The position numbers and the translations under genes were made by a program. A stretch of 64,000 nucleotides of DNA from an uncultured Poribacteria bacterium (lineage in GTDB: Bacteria > Poribacteria > WGA-4E > WGA-3G). Of this stretch, positions 60,343 to 64,000 are shown piece by piece (the first letter of the stretch is position 1; each line of letters begins with the position of its first letter). The DNA lies in contig OX638352.1 of the NCBI GenBank assembly GCA_951813545.1, positions 2,496,835 to 2,560,834 of the forward strand, written 5' to 3'. The notes beneath the pieces were generated by a model. It ran no database searches. It was given only the letters and a program-made list of their open reading frames with translations, and had not been told where the DNA came from.

Positions 60343-62040
60343 CTAACGTATCGGAACAATTTTTTCCCCTTCAACTGCGTTAAACCTTTGGTTGACACGG
60401 AGGTCTGTCCCTCGGTCAATGTGTCCGCTGGGCCAACGAATTTCAAGGAGTTCAATCTGTTCCGCGTTGCCAACGCCAAAATGGGCGCGCAGGTCGTGAA
60501 AGGAGAGATAACTCCCGCCACTCTGCACTTCCCGATATTGGACGTGTGTTCCCGTCACAACTTTAATTCTCGCACCAATCCCAGAACGGTTGCTTTTTTG
60601 TCCAACAACTTGGATTTGTATCCAATTGTTTCGGTTTCCAACTGTGTTTTGGAGCAGATCCGAGCGTTGGTTGCAATTGGTGACGAGGATATCCAAGTCT
60701 CCGTCGTTATCGTAATCACCGATAGCAGCACCGCGACTCACCTTTTTCAGGGCTAAGCCATCTGTTTCTGACATGACATTGGCGAAGGTGCCATCGCCTA
60801 AATTCCTGAACAACAAATTTCTCTGTGGATAGGTTACGTGCTTCTCAAGGAGGGTGATGTTATCCATCAAGTGTCCGTTTGCGACAAAGATATCTTGGTA
60901 TCCATCATTATCGTAATCAAAGAATCTGATACCCCATCCCAGATAACCGTGCGTTACCTCCGCTATGCCCGATGTAATCGTATTGTCGGTAAAAAAGGTG
61001 CCATCATGATTGTGGTAAACGGTATTGGTTTCGGTCTGATAGTTGCTGACGGTGAGATCAAGCCATCCGTCGTTGTCATAGTCCCCGAAATCCGTACCCA
61101 TTCCGGCTTTTTCCTTACCCATATCATTATAGCATACGCCTGAAATTAATGCAACCTCTAAAAAATGACCGTCCCCCTTGTTCTGAAACAGGAAGTTCGG
61201 ATCCTGATCGTTTGCGACGTAGAGGTCGGCATCGCCATCAGCATCGTAATCACCAAACGTCACGCCCAACCCGTGTTGCGGAATTAGATCCGACGGGTGG
61301 TATAAGGCTGACACATCGGTAAACGTACCATCTCCGTTATTTTTGTAAAAAGTATCATGGGTTGCTGGATACGCATGCGGACCGCAATAGACGTTAACAC
61401 CCCGTTCTTCACACCGGACATCGTCCTTTGGTGTATATTCGGCGTAGTTCGCCACGTAGAGGTCTAAGTGTCCGTCGTTATCAACATCGGCAAACGCGCA
61501 ACTGGTGCCCCAGTTTGAATTGCCGACTTTGGCACTTGTCGTCACATCCGTAAAAGTCCCATCGCCGTTGTTTCGATAGAGCTGATCTTCACCGAAGTTG
61601 GTGACGTACAGATCTATATCGCCATCGTTGTCATAGTCACCAACAGCGGCACCGATGCCATAGGCAGTGCTGCCTACCCCCACCTCGTTAGTAACATCGG
61701 TGAAAGTGTTATCGCCGTTGTTTCGGTAGAGAACGTTATGCGGGGTCTTATCTTGCACGTTGTCTGTCTGAATCGCACCGTTGACGAGGTAGATATCGAG
61801 ATCGCCGTCGCCGTCATAGTCGAAAAACCCACCGCCAGATCCCAAAAATTCATTGAAGAGCCTTAAACCACTCCTGCCATCGGTATGCACAAACGTCAAT
61901 CCTGCGGACTCCGTAACGTCAATGAAAATATCCTCTGCCGACACAGGTGGGCAATATAGGTGGCTTAGAAAGGTCGCGATGAGCGCGAATGCGAAAAAGC
62001 GATTGAAATCTAAGCCGTTGTCAAAGTGAAATTTCCGCAT
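60343..62040 (-). CDS. CRTAC1-like FG-GAP/VCBS repeat protein with ASPIC/UnbV domain
   Basis: This 565-residue secreted protein has a signal peptide ending near VSA, then many FG-GAP/VCBS units with a calcium-binding D-x-D-x-D-G pattern (FDYDGDGDLDIYLVN, GDYDNDGDIDLYVTN and so on), forming a beta-propeller. The last 90 residues are an ASPIC/UnbV domain (SGIGARIKVVTGTHVQYREV...LSFHDLRAHFGVG...IRWPSGHIDRG). Such proteins lie on the surface and bind calcium. It shares strand and close spacing with the TPR gene downstream in coordinates (upstream in transcription). Confidence 0.93.
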   Translation of the reverse strand: MRKFHFDNGLDFNRFFAFALIATFLSHLYCPPVSAEDIFIDVTESAGLTFVHTDGRSGLRLFNEFLGSGGGFFDYDGDGDLDIYLVNGAIQTDNVQDKTPHNVLYRNNGDNTFTDVTNEVGVGSTAYGIGAAVGDYDNDGDIDLYVTNFGEDQLYRNNGDGTFTDVTTSAKVGNSNWGTSCAFADVDNDGHLDLYVANYAEYTPKDDVRCEERGVNVYCGPHAYPATHDTFYKNNGDGTFTDVSALYHPSDLIPQHGLGVTFGDYDADGDADLYVANDQDPNFLFQNKGDGHFLEVALISGVCYNDMGKEKAGMGTDFGDYDNDGWLDLTVSNYQTETNTVYHNHDGTFFTDNTITSGIAEVTHGYLGWGIRFFDYDNDGYQDIFVANGHLMDNITLLEKHVTYPQRNLLFRNLGDGTFANVMSETDGLALKKVSRGAAIGDYDNDGDLDILVTNCNQRSDLLQNTVGNRNNWIQIQVVGQKSNRSGIGARIKVVTGTHVQYREVQSGGSYLSFHDLRAHFGVGNAEQIELLEIRWPSGHIDRGTDLRVNQRFNAVEGEKIVPIR

Positions 62041-62049
62041 AAGATAGAC

Positions 62050-63357
62050 TCATTGCGTTGTTAGCGACCCTTTCTTCAAACGCTCTAAGTTGTGCAATGC
62101 CTCCCAAGCCTCCCGATCATCAGGTTCAATTTCAGTGATATATCGATAGGTATCTATCGCCTTTTGGAGATGTCCCTGTTGGGTGTAAATTTCGGCGAGT
62201 CCGTGGTAGGCTAATGTCAGTTGTGGCATCTTTTCTATCGCCGTTTGCAGATGTGATTCTGCCTTATCAAACGCCTTTAGCACCGTATAGAGCCACCCCA
62301 ACCGGACGTGTGCTTCTACAACATTCGGGTCTAATTCGAGGACTTTTTGGAGGAGCGGAATCGCGCGCTGGGGCATGTTGAGGTTCATATAGAGTCGCGC
62401 CAGCTTGTCGTATCCGACTGTAAGGTTCGGATGCAATCGAATCAGTGCTTGATAGGTCGCAGCAGCTGCGGAAATATGTTTGTGCTCCAGATGGACTTCC
62501 GCTAATTTCAACCGAAGCATTGTGTTCATTGGGTCCTCTGCCAAAGCACCTTCAATCGCGTATGTCCGGTCATAATAAGTCTTCATTCGCTGGAACAACT
62601 TAAGTTGTTCCGTTGCCGCCTCGGTATCACCAAGGAGTCGGTAAGCCTTGGCAAGGTTATAGTAAGCGCTCTGGACATAAGGCTTTTTCTCAATCGCTTT
62701 CTGATAATATTCCACCGCTTGCTGCGGTTTCTGCTGCATGAGGGCAATCAAACCAAGCCATTCGTAAACTTCGGCGAAATCGGGGTTACGGGCAAGGGTA
62801 CGTTTGAAGGAGGCGAGGGCAGCGTCAAATTTCGCTTGGTGTGTGTAGATATAACCGAGTCGATAGTGTGTATCCGCATCTGTCGGACGTCTCTGAATGG
62901 CTTCCTTGGCGTGCTGTTCTGCGATGTCCAATTTGCTCTGCTTGCAATAGATTTCCGAGAGAGCGAGGTGGGTTAACCCGTGAATCCTTTCCCTTATAGA
63001 TACATTTTCTGGGTTGGCAATTGTGGTGCTTGGCGGCGGGTTTTGGTCTGCAAGCTGCTCCAAAATAGTGTTAAACGTCTGAATCCCTAATTCCAATTCA
63101 TCTTGCAATTTATATACATTCGCCAGTTGAAAAAGTGCGTCTACATTTGCTGGCTGATGCGATAGAATTGATTTAAAGACATCGACTGCCTGTGGGTAAA
63201 GTCGAAGTTTGACGTATTCCACGCCCTGCTGAAGTGTCGGTGTCGTCTCGGTTCTGCTAACAGATGGAATGAACCATAAGAGGATAGCAGTGAGGATTAA
63301 AATTCGGTAAACGTGCTTTCCAAGCGTCCAGCGGTGGTGCTCATAACCTGCGTCCAT
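62050..63357 (-). CDS. Exported TPR-repeat protein
   Basis: This 435-residue protein has an N-terminal hydrophobic segment (about residues 17-33, probable signal or anchor) and then about nine TPR units, such as AKFDAALASFKRTLARNPDFAEVYEWLGLIALMQ and KAFDKAESHLQTAIEKMPQLTLAYHGLAEIY. The gene stops 9 bases before the CRTAC1-like gene, a pairing common for CRTAC1 proteins. It may hold or export that partner in the periplasm. Confidence 0.9.
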   Translation of the reverse strand: MDAGYEHHRWTLGKHVYRILILTAILLWFIPSVSRTETTPTLQQGVEYVKLRLYPQAVDVFKSILSHQPANVDALFQLANVYKLQDELELGIQTFNTILEQLADQNPPPSTTIANPENVSIRERIHGLTHLALSEIYCKQSKLDIAEQHAKEAIQRRPTDADTHYRLGYIYTHQAKFDAALASFKRTLARNPDFAEVYEWLGLIALMQQKPQQAVEYYQKAIEKKPYVQSAYYNLAKAYRLLGDTEAATEQLKLFQRMKTYYDRTYAIEGALAEDPMNTMLRLKLAEVHLEHKHISAAAATYQALIRLHPNLTVGYDKLARLYMNLNMPQRAIPLLQKVLELDPNVVEAHVRLGWLYTVLKAFDKAESHLQTAIEKMPQLTLAYHGLAEIYTQQGHLQKAIDTYRYITEIEPDDREAWEALHNLERLKKGSLTTQ

Positions 63358-63377
63358 ACTGATTTTCCCAATCAGAC

Positions 63378-63698
63378 TTACGATTGTTTATCCACGACAT
63401 CTTGAATCCAAGACAATGCCGCCATACTGGAAGACCAGCCGATGGAGGTCACCGCGAGCAGGGCTACCTGTTGTAACTCCTCTCGCGTAATACCTTCGCG
63501 TAGGGCACGCCGCACATGTGAGTGGACTGCCCCCTCAGACTTCGCACCGATAGCCAATGCGAGTTTGAGAAGTCTCACAGTTTTCGGTTCAAGAGGACCC
63601 GAAGTGCCACACGCCTCGCCTAACGCCTGGTACGCTTTCCAGACTTCGGGATATTCTTCAATGACATCCTGAAGAAAATCGGGTAATTTATCTTTCAT
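63378..63698 (-). CDS. Carboxymuconolactone decarboxylase (CMD) family protein lacking Cys
   Basis: This 106-residue helical protein matches the AhpD/CMD family pattern: KLALAIGAKSEGAVHSHVRRALREGITREELQQVALLAV. In peroxidase-type members a C-x-x-C pair precedes the His of HSHVRRA; here the equivalent positions are Ala/Val/Ser, so it cannot act as an AhpD-type alkylhydroperoxidase. It could be a decarboxylase-like or structural member. AAGGAGAG precedes the ATG. It lies between tatA and the TPR gene on the same strand. Confidence 0.82.
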   Translation of the reverse strand: MKDKLPDFLQDVIEEYPEVWKAYQALGEACGTSGPLEPKTVRLLKLALAIGAKSEGAVHSHVRRALREGITREELQQVALLAVTSIGWSSSMAALSWIQDVVDKQS

Positions 63699-63781
63699 TA
63701 AAAATCTCTCCTTTTCCCTATTACAACCAATTTCCGAATCGTTCCACTTGCGAGTTCACGGAACGTTGTACAAGGGTCCAA

Positions 63782-63991
63782 TTACCCGGTTTTTTCGTCT
63801 TGGCGTGTCTCTTTCTCTTGCTGTGCTGTGGTTTCGGTTTCATCTCCCTGTTCTTCATTGAGCCCGGATTTAAAGTTCGTGACGCTTTTGCCGAGTCCAC
63901 GTGCCAATTCAGGCAGACGTTTCCCACCAAATATCAGTAACACAACAACCAATATAATTACTAATTCCAATGGACCTGGGACGAAAGACAT
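63782..63991 (-). CDS. tatA: Sec-independent translocase protein, TatA/E type
   Basis: This 69-residue protein has one membrane helix (ELVIILVVVLLIFGG, residues 9-23), then the conserved KRLPELARGLGKSVTNFK amphipathic helix and a charged tail. The FGGKRLPE sequence is diagnostic for TatA/E. It forms the pore of the Tat pathway, which exports folded proteins. No tatC is in the window. The frame starts 9 bases from the window end; an upstream in-frame start cannot be excluded. Confidence 0.9.
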   Translation of the reverse strand: MSFVPGPLELVIILVVVLLIFGGKRLPELARGLGKSVTNFKSGLNEEQGDETETTAQQEKETRQDEKTG

Positions 63992-64000
63992 ATCTATGCC

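Noticed and set aside
1..64000. tRNA or rRNA genes and known riboswitches in the longer gaps.
   Set aside because: Reading of the gaps showed no cloverleaf with a CCA-type end, no rRNA-like core sequence and no familiar riboswitch core; a covariance search was not possible.

Overview
The window looks like a chromosomal segment of an uncultured Gram-negative marine or sponge-associated bacterium. Lipid A genes (lpxB, lpxK), lipoproteins with lipoboxes, signal peptides and a TatA point to a diderm. Four phytanoyl-CoA-dioxygenase-like (PhyH) proteins, Gfo/Idh/MocA, LarA-like and PmoA-like enzymes, WD40 proteins opening with an ARLG-type motif, and LamG/CRTAC1/TPR secreted proteins resemble Candidatus Poribacteria gene content. 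This lineage assignment is inference from gene content only; there is no rRNA or tRNA in the window.

Layout. 1-1.8 kb: an overlapping ATPase / nuclease-like pair of unknown function, a defence candidate. 1.9-10 kb: catabolic or tailoring enzymes (oxidoreductase, four PhyH proteins, PmoA-like protein, alpha/beta hydrolase, lipoprotein). 10-17 kb: a fused NuoE-NuoF, an MFS transporter, queC, and two tandem HAD hydrolases. 17-20.3 kb: a PIN toxin fused to its probable antitoxin, a WD40 protein, and hicBA. 20.3-24 kb: LarA-like enzyme, Ig-like lipoprotein, secreted concanavalin-type protein, FAH-family enzyme. 24.3-28 kb: argC, lpxB, lpxK. 28-40 kb: a large novel membrane protein, a sugar isomerase-like protein, a cyclase/ATPase/TPR giant, a TPR protein, a DegP-like protease, an M28 peptidase and a Crp-type regulator. 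40-45.2 kb: an accessory island with an orphan TOPRIM/DUF4435 protein and a DUF104-PIN toxin-antitoxin locus whose toxin gene is cut by two different transposons (an IS150-type IS3 element and a TnpB-only IS605-type element). 45.2-50.2 kb: a GT2 glycosyltransferase with a probable AUA start, MoxR, and a caspase-like/DUF3857/transglutaminase protein. 50.2-58.8 kb: moaC, FGGY kinase, trxB, WD40 protein, Ldh2-type dehydrogenase, two methyltransferases. 59-64 kb: cupin, LamG protein, CRTAC1-like protein, TPR protein, CMD-family protein, tatA.

Five dispersed non-coding repeat families occupy most longer intergenic gaps. One copy has been absorbed in frame into lpxK. The strongest leads are the doubly interrupted toxin gene, which can be rejoined exactly; a shared C-terminal KLxTTWG motif on two secreted proteins; the toxin-antitoxin fusion with an internal Shine-Dalgarno site; the ATPase/nuclease-like pair; and a PhyH paralogue whose iron-binding Asp is replaced by Gly. 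All functional calls come from reading motifs by eye; no searches were run.
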